In this document: positions 36,323-45,773 of the stretch, piece by piece
Numbering within the stretch: the stretch's first letter is position 1
Layout: every line of letters starts with the position of its first letter
Source: Clostridiales bacterium
GTDB taxonomy: Bacteria > Bacillota > Clostridia > Clostridiales > Oxobacteraceae
DNA: 64,000 nucleotides
Direction: 5' to 3'
NCBI GenBank assembly: GCA_030016385.1
Contig: JASEJN010000005.1
Span: forward strand, 21,522-85,521
Translations under genes and position numbers: made by a program
Notes under the pieces: model-generated
What the model was told of the DNA's origin: nothing
Database searches by the model: none
What the model saw: the letters and a program-made list of their open reading frames with translations, nothing else

Positions 36323-37455
36323 TGAAGATTGCATTATTTTCTGATACGTTCACTCCACAGATAAACGGGGTCACAAATACACTTGCCAATTTAATAAAAT
36401 ACTTTGAAAATAACGGTATAGAATATAAGATTTTCGTCCCCAAGTATGATGATGATGTAGATTCATATGCGGAAAGATTCTATAGCTTAAAATTCTTTTT
36501 ATATCCTGAATGCAGGATAGCCTTACCGAACATGTTCAGAATATATCAGATCTTATCAAAATTTAGACCGGATGCAATACACTTGATGACGGAATTCAAT
36601 ATGGGCCTCGCCGGACTTTATTTCGGGAGGAAATATAATATCCCGACCATTTCAAGCTATACAACAAATTTTTCGCAGTATGCCGACTATTTTAAGCTGG
36701 ATTTTCTAAAGCAAATGATCTGGAATTATATGAAGTGGTTCCACAATCAAAATTGTATAACCCTTTGTCCATCCGTTGAAACGGAAAAGCTGCTAAACCA
36801 AAATGGTATAAGCAATACGGGGATATTTTCAAGGGGTATAGATTCCAAAAGGTTCAATACCGATTACAGAAATGAAAGTTTGAGGAGAAAGCTGGGAATT
36901 GAAAACAAGACAACGTTTCTTTATGTTGGCAGAGTATCTTACGAGAAGGATTTGGATATTTTAAACGAGAGTTATAAAGCCATAAAAGGAAAGTACGGGG
37001 ATGAAGTCGCTTTAGTAATAACAGGAGAGGGTCCCTACCTGGAAAGGTGTAAAAAAATATTTCCGCAGGATACGATTTTTACAGGATTTAAAAAGGGAAT
37101 GGAGCTCTCCGAGTTATATGCTTCCTGTGATATATTTGTATGTCCCTCTTCTACAGAAACTTTTGGCAATGTGGTTTTGGAAGCGATGACATCAGGCTTG
37201 GCTGTAATAGGTGCTGATGCAGGAGGTATCAAGGAAATCATACGGCATAAACATAATGGCCTTAAATTTAAGGCAAGGGATGCGGGACAATTATACGATT
37301 GCATGGCTGAACTAATGGAAAATAGGAATCTCAGGGAATATTTAAAAGTCAATGGCATAAAATTCGGCAGAAACAGATCCTGGGATAAAATAATAGGAGG
37401 TCTTGTCGATATATACAGGGAAGTTTTGGAAGAAAGGAGCACTATCAGTGCATAG
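36322..37455 (+). CDS. GT4 family glycosyltransferase
   Basis: The 377-residue GT-B enzyme starts MKIALFSDTFTPQINGVTNT, typical of GT4 mannosyl/glucosyl/glucuronosyl transferases acting on lipids. It has the EX7E motif ETFGNVVLEAMTSGLAVIGA near residue 277. In Gram-positives, close relatives add the first sugar to diacylglycerol or phosphatidylinositol. The UDP-glucose dehydrogenase gene next door suggests UDP-glucuronate as donor, an inference from context. Confidence 0.87.
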   Translation: MKIALFSDTFTPQINGVTNTLANLIKYFENNGIEYKIFVPKYDDDVDSYAERFYSLKFFLYPECRIALPNMFRIYQILSKFRPDAIHLMTEFNMGLAGLYFGRKYNIPTISSYTTNFSQYADYFKLDFLKQMIWNYMKWFHNQNCITLCPSVETEKLLNQNGISNTGIFSRGIDSKRFNTDYRNESLRRKLGIENKTTFLYVGRVSYEKDLDILNESYKAIKGKYGDEVALVITGEGPYLERCKKIFPQDTIFTGFKKGMELSELYASCDIFVCPSSTETFGNVVLEAMTSGLAVIGADAGGIKEIIRHKHNGLKFKARDAGQLYDCMAELMENRNLREYLKVNGIKFGRNRSWDKIIGGLVDIYREVLEERSTISA

Positions 37456-37466
37456 CGGAAATATCG

Positions 37467-38795
37467 ATGATTAAGATAAGCATAATAGGAACAGGATATG
37501 TGGGGCTTGTTACGGGAGTTTGCCTGTCGGACTTTGGCTGGCAGGTAACATGTGCCGACCAAAACGAAGATATCATTTTAAAGTTGAATAGCGGAAAGCC
37601 CACGATCTATGAACCGGGACTGGATGATTTGTTATCAAGGAATTTATCCTACAAGAGGATTAAATTCGTGACAGATATTAATCTGGCAGTAAAGGAAAGT
37701 GATGTAATATTCATCGCAGTGGGTACGCCGCAAAACATCGACGGAAGTGCGGATTTAAGCTGTGTTTACAATGTGGCGCGTCAAATAGGCCGTTATATGG
37801 ATAAATATAAAATTATTGTCGACAAGTCAACAGTTCCCGTTGGAACCGGGCAAACGGTAAAAAAAATAATCTTGGAAGAGCTGGAAAATAGGGGGCTGAC
37901 TATTGATTTTGACATTGTTTCCAATCCCGAATTTCTAAGGCAGGGTTCTGCCATCCAGAACTTTACCCATGCGGACAGGGTCGTTATTGGGGCTGAATCG
38001 CAGCATGCAATAGATATAATGAAACAGGTGTACAGAGTTTTATATATAAACGAGACTCCGTTTTTAATAGTAAACATAGAAACCGCGGAATTGATAAAGT
38101 ATGCCTCCAATGCGTTTCTTGCCACAAAGATATCCTTCATAAACGAGCTGTCTGAATTGTGTGAGAAAACGGGGGCAAATATCCAGCAGGTCGCCAGGGG
38201 AATGGGCATGGATGCAAGGATCGGCTCTAAGTTTCTCAATGCCGGACCCGGATATGGAGGTAGCTGCTTTCCAAAGGATACAAAAGCCCTTGTGAATATC
38301 GGGAAGATTTATCAATGTGATCTTGGGATCGTAAGGGCGGCGATTGATGCAAATGAAAAACAAAAAATGAGGATGGTTTATAAGATTGAAAAAGAAATGG
38401 GACATTTAGAAGGAAAGACATTTGGCGTTTTAGGGTTGGCATTTAAAAAGAATACTGATGATATGAGAGAGGCGCCATCGATTACGATACTTAAGGAACT
38501 GTCCATTCTTGGAGCCCGGTTTAGAGTATATGACCCAAAGGCTATGAAAAAGGCGAAGAAGTGTTTTGATGAGCTCAATATACAGATTATCAAGTATTGC
38601 GATGATGAATATGATGCATCGAAGGATACGGATGCCATAATACTTATGACCGAATGGAACCAATTCAGAAGCCTTGATCTGGATAATATCAAATCAAAAA
38701 TGAATGGCAATTATTTTTTCGATTTAAGAAATATATACAATAATGAAGTGATGCTTGGGAAAGGTTTTAAGTATTATTCAGTCGGGCGCGTCTGA
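37467..38795 (+). CDS. ugd: UDP-glucose 6-dehydrogenase
   Basis: The 442-residue enzyme has the NAD motif GTGYVGLVTGVCLSDFGW, ADLSCVYNVARQIG, VDKSTVPVGTG, NPEFLRQGSAI and the catalytic Cys in GPGYGGSCFPKDTKAL. It oxidises UDP-glucose to UDP-glucuronate. It lies 11 bases after the GT4 gene and 17 before the radical SAM gene in one operon. UDP-N-acetylmannosamine dehydrogenase is a related alternative, but the motifs fit UDP-glucose dehydrogenase best. Confidence 0.93.
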   Translation: MIKISIIGTGYVGLVTGVCLSDFGWQVTCADQNEDIILKLNSGKPTIYEPGLDDLLSRNLSYKRIKFVTDINLAVKESDVIFIAVGTPQNIDGSADLSCVYNVARQIGRYMDKYKIIVDKSTVPVGTGQTVKKIILEELENRGLTIDFDIVSNPEFLRQGSAIQNFTHADRVVIGAESQHAIDIMKQVYRVLYINETPFLIVNIETAELIKYASNAFLATKISFINELSELCEKTGANIQQVARGMGMDARIGSKFLNAGPGYGGSCFPKDTKALVNIGKIYQCDLGIVRAAIDANEKQKMRMVYKIEKEMGHLEGKTFGVLGLAFKKNTDDMREAPSITILKELSILGARFRVYDPKAMKKAKKCFDELNIQIIKYCDDEYDASKDTDAIILMTEWNQFRSLDLDNIKSKMNGNYFFDLRNIYNNEVMLGKGFKYYSVGRV

Positions 38796-38812
38796 ATAAA
38801 CAGAGGTGAATG

Positions 38813-40042
38813 ATGATTAAAAACAGAAAATCGATTTTCAATTTCGGCAATGCCAATACGATATTAAAAGGAAGGATTCCAGGACAGTTAATAATTCAAT
38901 ATACCGATAATTGCAATGGTACATGTCCTCAATGCAGTATGAGGAGAACAGAAAAGTATAAACGTTCAAAGTTAGCAAAGAAAGAAATTTACAAAATAAT
39001 CGATTCTGCAGCCAAACAGAGTATACAAGCTCTCTCTTTTACCGGAGGCGAGCCGTTTATATATAAAGATGAACTCATCGATTTGATAAAATACGCCTCT
39101 TGCAAGGGGATACCGCTTATACGCACAGGAACAAACGGATATATGTTTACAGACTGGCAAAGCCCTGATTATGAATACAGAATAAATAAGCTGGCAGAAG
39201 AACTATCTGCCACCAATCTTCGCAATTTATGGATCAGCATCGATTCTGCAGATCCGAAAACCCATGAGCAAATGAGGGGACTAAATGGCGTAATCAGAGG
39301 GATTGAAAAAGCACTGCCTATTTTTCACGAGCATGGGATATATCCTGCAGCAAACCTGGGGATAAACAGAAATACCGGAGGGACCGGTAAAATTTCCATG
39401 AAAATGACCGATAAAGACGCCTTTTATCAGGAATTTAAAGAGTCTTTTGAAATGTTTTATAATTTTATAATCAGCATAGGATTTACAATGACGAATGTTT
39501 GCTATCCTATGAGCATCGATAAAGATAATATAGGCATGAATGCTGTTTATGGTGCAACATCCAACAATTCGGTTATTACATTTTCCAAAGAGGAAAAAAT
39601 ACAGATATTCAGAGCATTGATGGATACTATTCCAAAATTTCGCTCTAAAATAAGAATATTTACTCCATTGGTATCACTTTATTCCCTGATTAAACAATAT
39701 GAGGGGAATGGTAAATTTTCTTTTGGATGCAGGGGAGGCATCGATTTCTTTTTTGTTGAAGCAAGGGAAGGAAATACCTATCCATGCGGCTATCGCGGCA
39801 ATGAGAATCTCGGTAAGTTTTACGATTTGAATATAAAGAGCATAAGGCAAAAGCCATTTTGCAGGGCATGCGACTGGGAATGCTTCAGAGATCCTTCAGA
39901 GCAAATAGGATTTTTAATCGGAACTCTCAGAAATCCTCTAAAGTCAAGGAAAATAAAAGATCCTGAATATATAAGGCTATGGAAGCAGGATATTAAATAC
40001 TATAACCGGTGTGGTTATTTTAACGGCAGAAAGGCAAAATGA
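38813..40042 (+). CDS. Radical SAM protein with C-terminal SPASM-like Cys cluster
   Basis: The protein of about 409 residues has the radical SAM cluster motif CNGTCPQC near residue 37, then FTGGEPFIYKDELIDLI. A C-terminal Cys-rich section (FGCRGGIDFF, TYPCGYRGNENLG, CRACDWEC) suggests one or two auxiliary iron-sulfur clusters, as in SPASM/Twitch proteins. ATG 38813 fits AGAGGTGA best. Last gene of the phospholipase/GT4/Ugd operon; the substrate is unknown. A lipid or sugar modification is plausible by context; peptide maturation is the alternative, but no small peptide gene is seen. Confidence 0.85.
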   Translation: MIKNRKSIFNFGNANTILKGRIPGQLIIQYTDNCNGTCPQCSMRRTEKYKRSKLAKKEIYKIIDSAAKQSIQALSFTGGEPFIYKDELIDLIKYASCKGIPLIRTGTNGYMFTDWQSPDYEYRINKLAEELSATNLRNLWISIDSADPKTHEQMRGLNGVIRGIEKALPIFHEHGIYPAANLGINRNTGGTGKISMKMTDKDAFYQEFKESFEMFYNFIISIGFTMTNVCYPMSIDKDNIGMNAVYGATSNNSVITFSKEEKIQIFRALMDTIPKFRSKIRIFTPLVSLYSLIKQYEGNGKFSFGCRGGIDFFFVEAREGNTYPCGYRGNENLGKFYDLNIKSIRQKPFCRACDWECFRDPSEQIGFLIGTLRNPLKSRKIKDPEYIRLWKQDIKYYNRCGYFNGRKAK

Positions 40043-40403
40043 CATTCATCGCTATCACCCACCTCATATTTTGTAATCAGTCTGACAGAAAGAGTAAAAA
40101 TGACCGGGATGATTACGGTAAGCATCGGCACAAAATAGTTTATAAGTAAAGATGCAAGGGCATAGGGCCCGTTAATGCTGACTTTCCGTGAAAACCAAAG
40201 ATTCATATTAATATCATATCGCATATAACTATGTCTGCCAATATACTATTTGTGAAATTAATCGATGATGATGCTGAAAATAATACGGTTTATTCCCTGT
40301 AAATAGAAGGCCGTATATTATATAATATTCTTAACGTTAATGCTAAAAAAGTGGGAGTCAAGGGCTTTAAACCATTCGGTGCTTCTTTGGAAAGGGAGAT
40401 TCT
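40043..40403. other. Gene-poor interval with a possible membrane-protein remnant on the minus strand
   Basis: No convincing gene lies here. On the minus strand, 40224-40015 could encode 69 residues containing a hydrophobic stretch (ASLLINYFVPMLTVIIPVIF) and ending over the radical SAM stop. It has no good ribosome site. It may be the broken end of a membrane protein gene or chance. The interval must also carry the promoter of the response regulator gene. Confidence 0.3.
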
Positions 40404-41078
40404 ATGTTTAAAATAATGATAGTTGAAGACGATGAAAAAATGCGGGAGATAATCCTGCAGAATATTATAAAATGGGGATTTTATGGGTACTGTGTGCAGG
40501 ATTTCAACAAAGTATTCGATGAGTTTGCAAAATATAATCCTCATCTTGTTTTGATGGATATCAACCTGACCGCTTATGATGGGTTCTACTGGTGCGGTAA
40601 AATTCGGGAAGTCTCGAAGGTCCCGATTATCTTTATATCCTCCAGGAATACCAACATGGATATAATCATGGCCGTAAACATGGGCGGAGATGACTTTATT
40701 CAAAAGCCTTTTTCCTTGGAAGTATTGATGGCAAAGATAAATGCGCTCCTAAGAAGAACTTATAACTATACAGATGCTTTTTTAAGTATAATAGAGCATA
40801 ACGGGGTGGTGCTTAATCTCAAGGACGGAACGGCTTTATTCAAGGATAAAAAAATTGACCTTACTAAAAATGAATTTAAAATACTCTATATTCTTATGAA
40901 AGATAAAGGCTCTATCGTGAGCAGGGATAAGATAATGAGGGCCCTTTGGGAAGACGAGAGCTTCGTGGACGACAATACGCTGACCGTAAACGTTAACAGG
41001 CTCAGGAAAAAGCTTGATGACATGGGGATAAAAGATTATATTATAACGAAGAAAGGCCAGGGATATGTAATTTTATGA
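40404..41078 (+). CDS. OmpR-family response regulator (BceR-like)
   Basis: The 224-residue protein has a receiver domain (MIVEDDEKM; phospho-acceptor Asp in LVLMDINLTAYDG; KPFSLEVLMAKI) and a winged-helix DNA-binding domain (LTKNEFKILYILM, TLTVNVNRLRKKL). It overlaps the kinase gene by four bases. Kinase type and the ABC genes next door place it with peptide-antibiotic-sensing BceRS systems. Confidence 0.92.
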   Translation: MFKIMIVEDDEKMREIILQNIIKWGFYGYCVQDFNKVFDEFAKYNPHLVLMDINLTAYDGFYWCGKIREVSKVPIIFISSRNTNMDIIMAVNMGGDDFIQKPFSLEVLMAKINALLRRTYNYTDAFLSIIEHNGVVLNLKDGTALFKDKKIDLTKNEFKILYILMKDKGSIVSRDKIMRALWEDESFVDDNTLTVNVNRLRKKLDDMGIKDYIITKKGQGYVIL

Positions 41079-42106
41079 GATTTAAAAAATATTTGGCAGA
41101 TAGAAAAGTTCCGATACTTTGTTTCGCCCTGCTTATGATGTTCATATCTCTGGTTATCCATTTAGACGGTTCATTTAAAGTAAGCGCGGGAAATATATTT
41201 TATATCAATCTGGTCGCCTTTTCTTTTTTTATGATTTATTTGGCGGGCAGCTATCTTTATTATAGAAACTATTATAGAAGTTTGACCGATATCGTAGAGA
41301 ACAAAAGGGATGAAATAATAAGCCGCCTTCCAAAACCTAAAACACATGAACAAATTCTTTTTCAGAAGGTGCTTTTATCTCTGTACAATGAGCAAATTTC
41401 TAAAATGGAAGGACTTTATGAGCAGAAAAAAGATTATGAAGAATTTATAACATCATGGGTACATGAGGTAAAAACTCCCATCTCAGTATGCAGGCTGCTG
41501 ATCGAAAGCAATTTAAATTCCCAAAATAGTGAAGTGCTTGGCAGCATGGGAGAAGAAATAGATAAAATCGAGCACTATATTGAACAGGCGCTTTATTATT
41601 CTAAAATAGATGATTTTTCGAAAGACTATATTATAAATGAGATTGAGCTTGACAGATTGGTTAAGGAAGCAGTAAAAAAGCAGGCTAGGACTTTTATCAA
41701 TAAGAAAATAAGCGTAGAAATCGATAATACTGACTTGACGGTTGCAACCGATAAACTATGGCTTTCGTTTATAATAGATCAGATATTGTCAAATGCCCTG
41801 AAGTATACATATACAGGCGGCCGGATTAAAATATATGGACTCTCTGATGAGAAAGCGCAAAAACTTGTCATAGAGGACAACGGCATAGGAATAAGATCCG
41901 AGGACATCGGCAGGGTCTTCGACAAGGGTTTTACGGGCTATAATGGAAGGGAAAATTATAAGTCCACGGGCATGGGCCTCTACCTTTCAAAAAAACTTGC
42001 AAGAAAGCTGGGGCATGATATTGCCATCGAATCGAAATATGGCGAACATACAAAGGCGATAATCATATTCCCCAGGCTGTCGGACTATTTCGATGTTTCA
42101 AGATAA
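41075..42106 (+). CDS. Intramembrane-sensing histidine kinase (BceS-like)
   Basis: The 343-residue kinase has two N-terminal helices (about 13-32 and 40-62) with almost no external loop, as in intramembrane-sensing kinases that read the state of a partner ABC transporter. It has H-box ITSWVHEVKTPISVCR, N-box LSNALKYTYTGG and G-boxes EDNGIGIRSED and STGMGLYLS. A perfect hairpin terminator follows, separating it from the transporter genes. Confidence 0.92.
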   Translation: MRFKKYLADRKVPILCFALLMMFISLVIHLDGSFKVSAGNIFYINLVAFSFFMIYLAGSYLYYRNYYRSLTDIVENKRDEIISRLPKPKTHEQILFQKVLLSLYNEQISKMEGLYEQKKDYEEFITSWVHEVKTPISVCRLLIESNLNSQNSEVLGSMGEEIDKIEHYIEQALYYSKIDDFSKDYIINEIELDRLVKEAVKKQARTFINKKISVEIDNTDLTVATDKLWLSFIIDQILSNALKYTYTGGRIKIYGLSDEKAQKLVIEDNGIGIRSEDIGRVFDKGFTGYNGRENYKSTGMGLYLSKKLARKLGHDIAIESKYGEHTKAIIIFPRLSDYFDVSR

Positions 42107-42157
42107 ACTGGGGTTCGTATTTTATATACATCCGATAAACTGGAGCGTTATAAATGC

Positions 42158-42198
42158 AAATCATAAAAAAAGCGGCATTGCCGCTTTTTTTATGATTT
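42158..42198. terminator. Perfect palindromic terminator between kinase and ABC genes
   Basis: AAATCATAAAAAAAGCGGCA and TGCCGCTTTTTTTATGATTT are exact complements with a one-base centre. It works in both directions by sequence, and insulates the two-component genes from the inducible transporter unit. Confidence 0.92.
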
Positions 42199-42315
42199 GT
42201 GACAATAATGTAAGATACCGGTACCGTTTTGTAAGACAGGAAAATGGAACGATGCTTATTATTTTTATAAAATAAGATTGTAAATTGAGACAAGAAGAAA
42301 AACGGAGGTTTAAAT

Positions 42316-43077
42316 ATGGGCGATGTTTTGATAGCCAGAAATTTAAAAAAAGTTTACGGTTCCAGAGGAAATATTTGCACTGCACTTCACGACATAGACC
42401 TGGATATTAAAGAAGGTGAATTTGTAGGCATAATGGGACCTTCAGGTGCCGGTAAGACGACACTTTTGAATATTATTTCCACCATAGACAAACCAAGCGG
42501 CGGCACTGTCACCATAGGCGGAGAGGACATAGTGAAAATGGATGAAGAGAAATTATCGATATTCAGAAGAAACAAGCTGGGTTTTATTTTTCAGGATTTC
42601 AATCTGCTGGATACCCTGACAGTGAAGGAAAATGTGGTCCTCCCGCTGGCACTTTCCAGGATGGATATAGGTAAAATAGAAGAAAGGCTCAAGGAGATCT
42701 CTGCAAGTTTGGGGATAGATGATATTTTAAACAAATATCCTTATGAAATATCAGGGGGCCAAAAGCAGAGGACCGCAGCGGCCAGGGCTATTATCAGCCA
42801 TCCGGCCTTGATCCTTGCGGATGAACCTACAGGAGCTCTTGATTCCAAGTCTTCAGCCGAACTGCTTCAGGCATTAAGCAATTTAAATGAGAAAAACAGG
42901 GCTACGATCATGATGGTAACCCACGATGCGTTTGCAGCCAGTTACTGCAAGAGAATAATCTTTATAAAGGACGGAATGTTATTTACAGAGCTCATAAGGG
43001 GAGGCTCCCGCAAGGAATTTTTCCAGAAGATACTTGACGTCCTCAAAACAATGGGCGGCGGATTGACCGACATATAG
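42316..43077 (+). CDS. BceA-like ABC transporter ATPase
   Basis: The 253-residue ATPase has Walker A GPSGAGKTT, signature ISGGQKQRTAAARAI and Walker B LILADEPTGALDS, typical of the MacB/BceA class. AAACGGAGG precedes the ATG. Between the terminator and this gene are about 115 bases with TGTGACAATAATGTAAGA (42198-42215), a candidate BceR site by position, not proven. It pairs with the permease downstream for resistance to, and sensing of, wall-active peptides. Confidence 0.92.
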   Translation: MGDVLIARNLKKVYGSRGNICTALHDIDLDIKEGEFVGIMGPSGAGKTTLLNIISTIDKPSGGTVTIGGEDIVKMDEEKLSIFRRNKLGFIFQDFNLLDTLTVKENVVLPLALSRMDIGKIEERLKEISASLGIDDILNKYPYEISGGQKQRTAAARAIISHPALILADEPTGALDSKSSAELLQALSNLNEKNRATIMMVTHDAFAASYCKRIIFIKDGMLFTELIRGGSRKEFFQKILDVLKTMGGGLTDI

Positions 43078-43102
43078 CAGAAATGCAAAAGGAAGTGAAA
43101 AA

Positions 43103-45040
43103 ATGATGGGCTTGTTTGATATAGCCACTAAAAATATAAAAAAAAACTTTTACAATTATTTTTTATACTTTATATCCATGATATTCAGCATAGTAGTTTA
43201 CTTTACATTTACATCGATAGAATATAATCCCCAGGTTGAAAAAGTCATCGGCGCTTCAATGATTTCAGTCGTGTTCAAAGCGGCAGCCATAGTCGTTGCG
43301 GTATTTGTTGCAATATTCATCTGGTATTCTAATTCTTTCTTCATAAGAAAGAGAAAAAAGGAAATCGCACTTTATTCCCTTCTCGGAATAAGGAAAAGGC
43401 AAATAGGAAGAATGCTTTTTTATGAAAATATTGTGATGGGCATAGCAGCGCTCCTAGCCGGTATTTTTTTCGGGAGTTTGCTATCGAAGTTGTTCATAAT
43501 GATTCTGGTAAGGCTCATGGGGTTCTCAGCCGATATTGTATTCATGGTGCCTTTGAAGGCGGTTATAAATACTGCTGCTGTTTTTATCGTATTATTCCTC
43601 ATGACATCGATACATGGCTACAGGCTTATATACAGATTTAAGCTGATAGAGCTTTTCAAGGCGGAAAATCAAGGCGACAGGGAGCCAAAGGTTTCGGTAT
43701 TCTTTTCAATAGCATCTATTTTATTGATTGGCGGAGGGTACTGGATATATACCAGGAAAATATCAAGCTTTACCGTCTTTGCCATATTGATAACATTAGT
43801 GCTTGTGGTGATAGGAACATTCATGCTTTTTTCCTCCTTGACCCTGCTGATTATCAAGCTTTCAAAGAAAAATAAGAGAAGATATTATAAGGGCATCAAC
43901 ATGATAGGAACATCCCAGCTGTTGTACAGGATAAATGCAAGTGCCAGAACCCTGGCCACAATTGCTGTATTAAGCGCTGCAACACTTACGGCCATGGAGG
44001 TATCGTCAAGCTTTTATTATGATCTCTCGGTGGATTTGGAGAAAAATTATGGCTTTACTTATGCATATGCAAGCAATGACGCTTCTTTAGATAAGCAGGT
44101 GGAAGATATAATAAGCAGATATCCTGAAAATAAAATTATTGCTTCCGTAAATATGAATTTTGCTAAAGTAAACGGGCAATGGCCGGATTTTCAAAGCGAA
44201 TCGGTAAATAAAACAATTCCGGCAGGCTTTTATATAATATCTGAAAGCAACTATGATGAAATTGCAAGGGCAAGGAAATTGAAGGATAGGATAAAACTGC
44301 GGAACAGCAATGAAGCAGTTTTATTTGGGCAAATTCTAAATTTTACATCAAAATATGATTATGCCGGGAAGACTATTACAATAAGCGAAAATAACGATAA
44401 TTTCCCCTTGAATGTTGTGGACTTTAAAAATTATTCCCTTCCCAATTCCGGTATGACAAGGTATGCCGTTGTTGTACGTGATGAGGTTTATAACAAGTAT
44501 TGCAAGGCAGACAATCTATACAGGATAAAAGGGTATATTACCGACAATGAAAAGGATAGCGAAAAGCTGACAGGTGAGCTTGATAAACTGTTATCAAAGA
44601 AGCTTATTCAAAATGGTGAAGGTGTTAAATTTTCGTCATATTATTCACGATATAAGGCAGGGCTTATGTTTTCAGGTTTAATCATTTTTTTAGGCGCATT
44701 CCTTGGATTATTGTTTCTGGTTGCCACGGGAAGTATAATATTTTTCAAGCAACTGTCCGAAGCTAACGACGACAGGGACAGGTATAAAATCCTCAGAAAT
44801 ATCGGGGTAACAAAAAAAGAAATCAGGATTTCCATAAGTAAACAGATATTCATTGTTTTTGCGCTGCCCCTTGGAATCGGAATAATGCATAGTCTCGTAG
44901 CCTCAAGCCTTTTGTCGAGAATGCTTAAAGTAGACTTGACACTGCCCATAATTGTGACTGTCAGCGCTTATTCAGCCATATACATGATTTACTATTTCTT
45001 GACGGTAAACTCTTACTATAATATTGTCAATGCAATGTGA
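43103..45040 (+). CDS. BceB-like FtsX-family permease
   Basis: The 645-residue permease has ten predicted helices. The large extracellular domain (about 310-520, e.g. DLEKNYGFTYAYAS) lies between the seventh and eighth helix, as in BceB transporters. KKEIALYSLLGIRKRQIGRM marks the FtsX-type cytoplasmic motif. AAAGGAAGTG precedes the ATG. It completes the BceRSAB-like module; its antibiotic is unknown. Confidence 0.92.
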   Translation: MMGLFDIATKNIKKNFYNYFLYFISMIFSIVVYFTFTSIEYNPQVEKVIGASMISVVFKAAAIVVAVFVAIFIWYSNSFFIRKRKKEIALYSLLGIRKRQIGRMLFYENIVMGIAALLAGIFFGSLLSKLFIMILVRLMGFSADIVFMVPLKAVINTAAVFIVLFLMTSIHGYRLIYRFKLIELFKAENQGDREPKVSVFFSIASILLIGGGYWIYTRKISSFTVFAILITLVLVVIGTFMLFSSLTLLIIKLSKKNKRRYYKGINMIGTSQLLYRINASARTLATIAVLSAATLTAMEVSSSFYYDLSVDLEKNYGFTYAYASNDASLDKQVEDIISRYPENKIIASVNMNFAKVNGQWPDFQSESVNKTIPAGFYIISESNYDEIARARKLKDRIKLRNSNEAVLFGQILNFTSKYDYAGKTITISENNDNFPLNVVDFKNYSLPNSGMTRYAVVVRDEVYNKYCKADNLYRIKGYITDNEKDSEKLTGELDKLLSKKLIQNGEGVKFSSYYSRYKAGLMFSGLIIFLGAFLGLLFLVATGSIIFFKQLSEANDDRDRYKILRNIGVTKKEIRISISKQIFIVFALPLGIGIMHSLVASSLLSRMLKVDLTLPIIVTVSAYSAIYMIYYFLTVNSYYNIVNAM

Positions 45041-45113
45041 TATCCGATTTTCAATAAAAAAGCCTTTGATAATTGAGTAATTTGTTATGCATATGGTCCA
45101 GTCTCATAGGTAT

Positions 45114-45162
45114 TTGACAAAGATTAAATGTTATGATAAAATAGAACGGTCGTCCGAACTAT
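45114..45162 (+). promoter_or_regulatory. Promoter with overlapping palindromic operator of the TetR-phasin-UbiB genes
   Basis: TTGACA (45114-45119) and TAAAAT (45137-45142) are 17 bases apart. The imperfect palindrome ATAGAACGGTCGTCCGAACT plus AT (45141-45162) overlaps the -10 box and start site. Its position fits autoregulation by the TetR protein encoded 14 bases downstream. Confidence 0.75.
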
Positions 45163-45175
45163 ATGGGAGGGTGTA

Positions 45176-45760
45176 ATGATGCAGCGAAAAACAGAAAAAG
45201 AAGATACGTCGGCGAGGATTCTTAATGCGGCTTTTGAGTGCCTTTCTGAAAAAGGTTATGCGAACGTGTCCATGCGCAACATAGCCGAGGGGGCCGGTGT
45301 CGCATTAAGCCAGCTCGCATATTACTACAAAAATAAGGAAAAGTTATTCAGTGAGGTCATTAATATGATGACGGAGCAATATATGAGCGAAATAGAGGCC
45401 ACTCTGAAATCTACAGCGGATGCAAAGGATAAACTCGCATCTCTTGTGAGATACTTTAAGAAGCTCATTAGGAATAATCCCGAACTTTTGAGACTTTTTA
45501 TTGATTTTACAGCACAGTCTTTGTGGATTCCCTCTTTCAGGGAACAACTGAACAGCTTATTTAATTCTATAACAGAAATCATCGAAAGGAATCTATCGGT
45601 CGACACTATAGCCAACAAAAGCTTGCTGGGGCATTCTCCAAAGTGCATAGCAAAATTAGTTTTTGGCGCTTTATACGGGACAACTGTTCAGATAATACTT
45701 GGTCCCGACAAGGAGGGTGCCTTTGACTCACTAAAATTGGCAGAAGATTTATTAAATTAA
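45176..45760 (+). CDS. TetR/AcrR family regulator
   Basis: The 194-residue protein has an N-terminal helix-turn-helix (ARILNAAFECLSEKGYANVS, MRNIAEGAGVALSQLAYYYK) and a ligand domain. GGGAGGGTG precedes two adjacent ATGs. It heads a three-gene unit with the phasin-like and UbiB-family genes and most likely represses its own promoter through the palindrome just upstream. The ligand is unknown; fatty acyl or membrane compounds are possible by context. Confidence 0.9.
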   Translation: MMQRKTEKEDTSARILNAAFECLSEKGYANVSMRNIAEGAGVALSQLAYYYKNKEKLFSEVINMMTEQYMSEIEATLKSTADAKDKLASLVRYFKKLIRNNPELLRLFIDFTAQSLWIPSFREQLNSLFNSITEIIERNLSVDTIANKSLLGHSPKCIAKLVFGALYGTTVQIILGPDKEGAFDSLKLAEDLLN

Positions 45761-45773
45761 AGGAGGATTTCAT

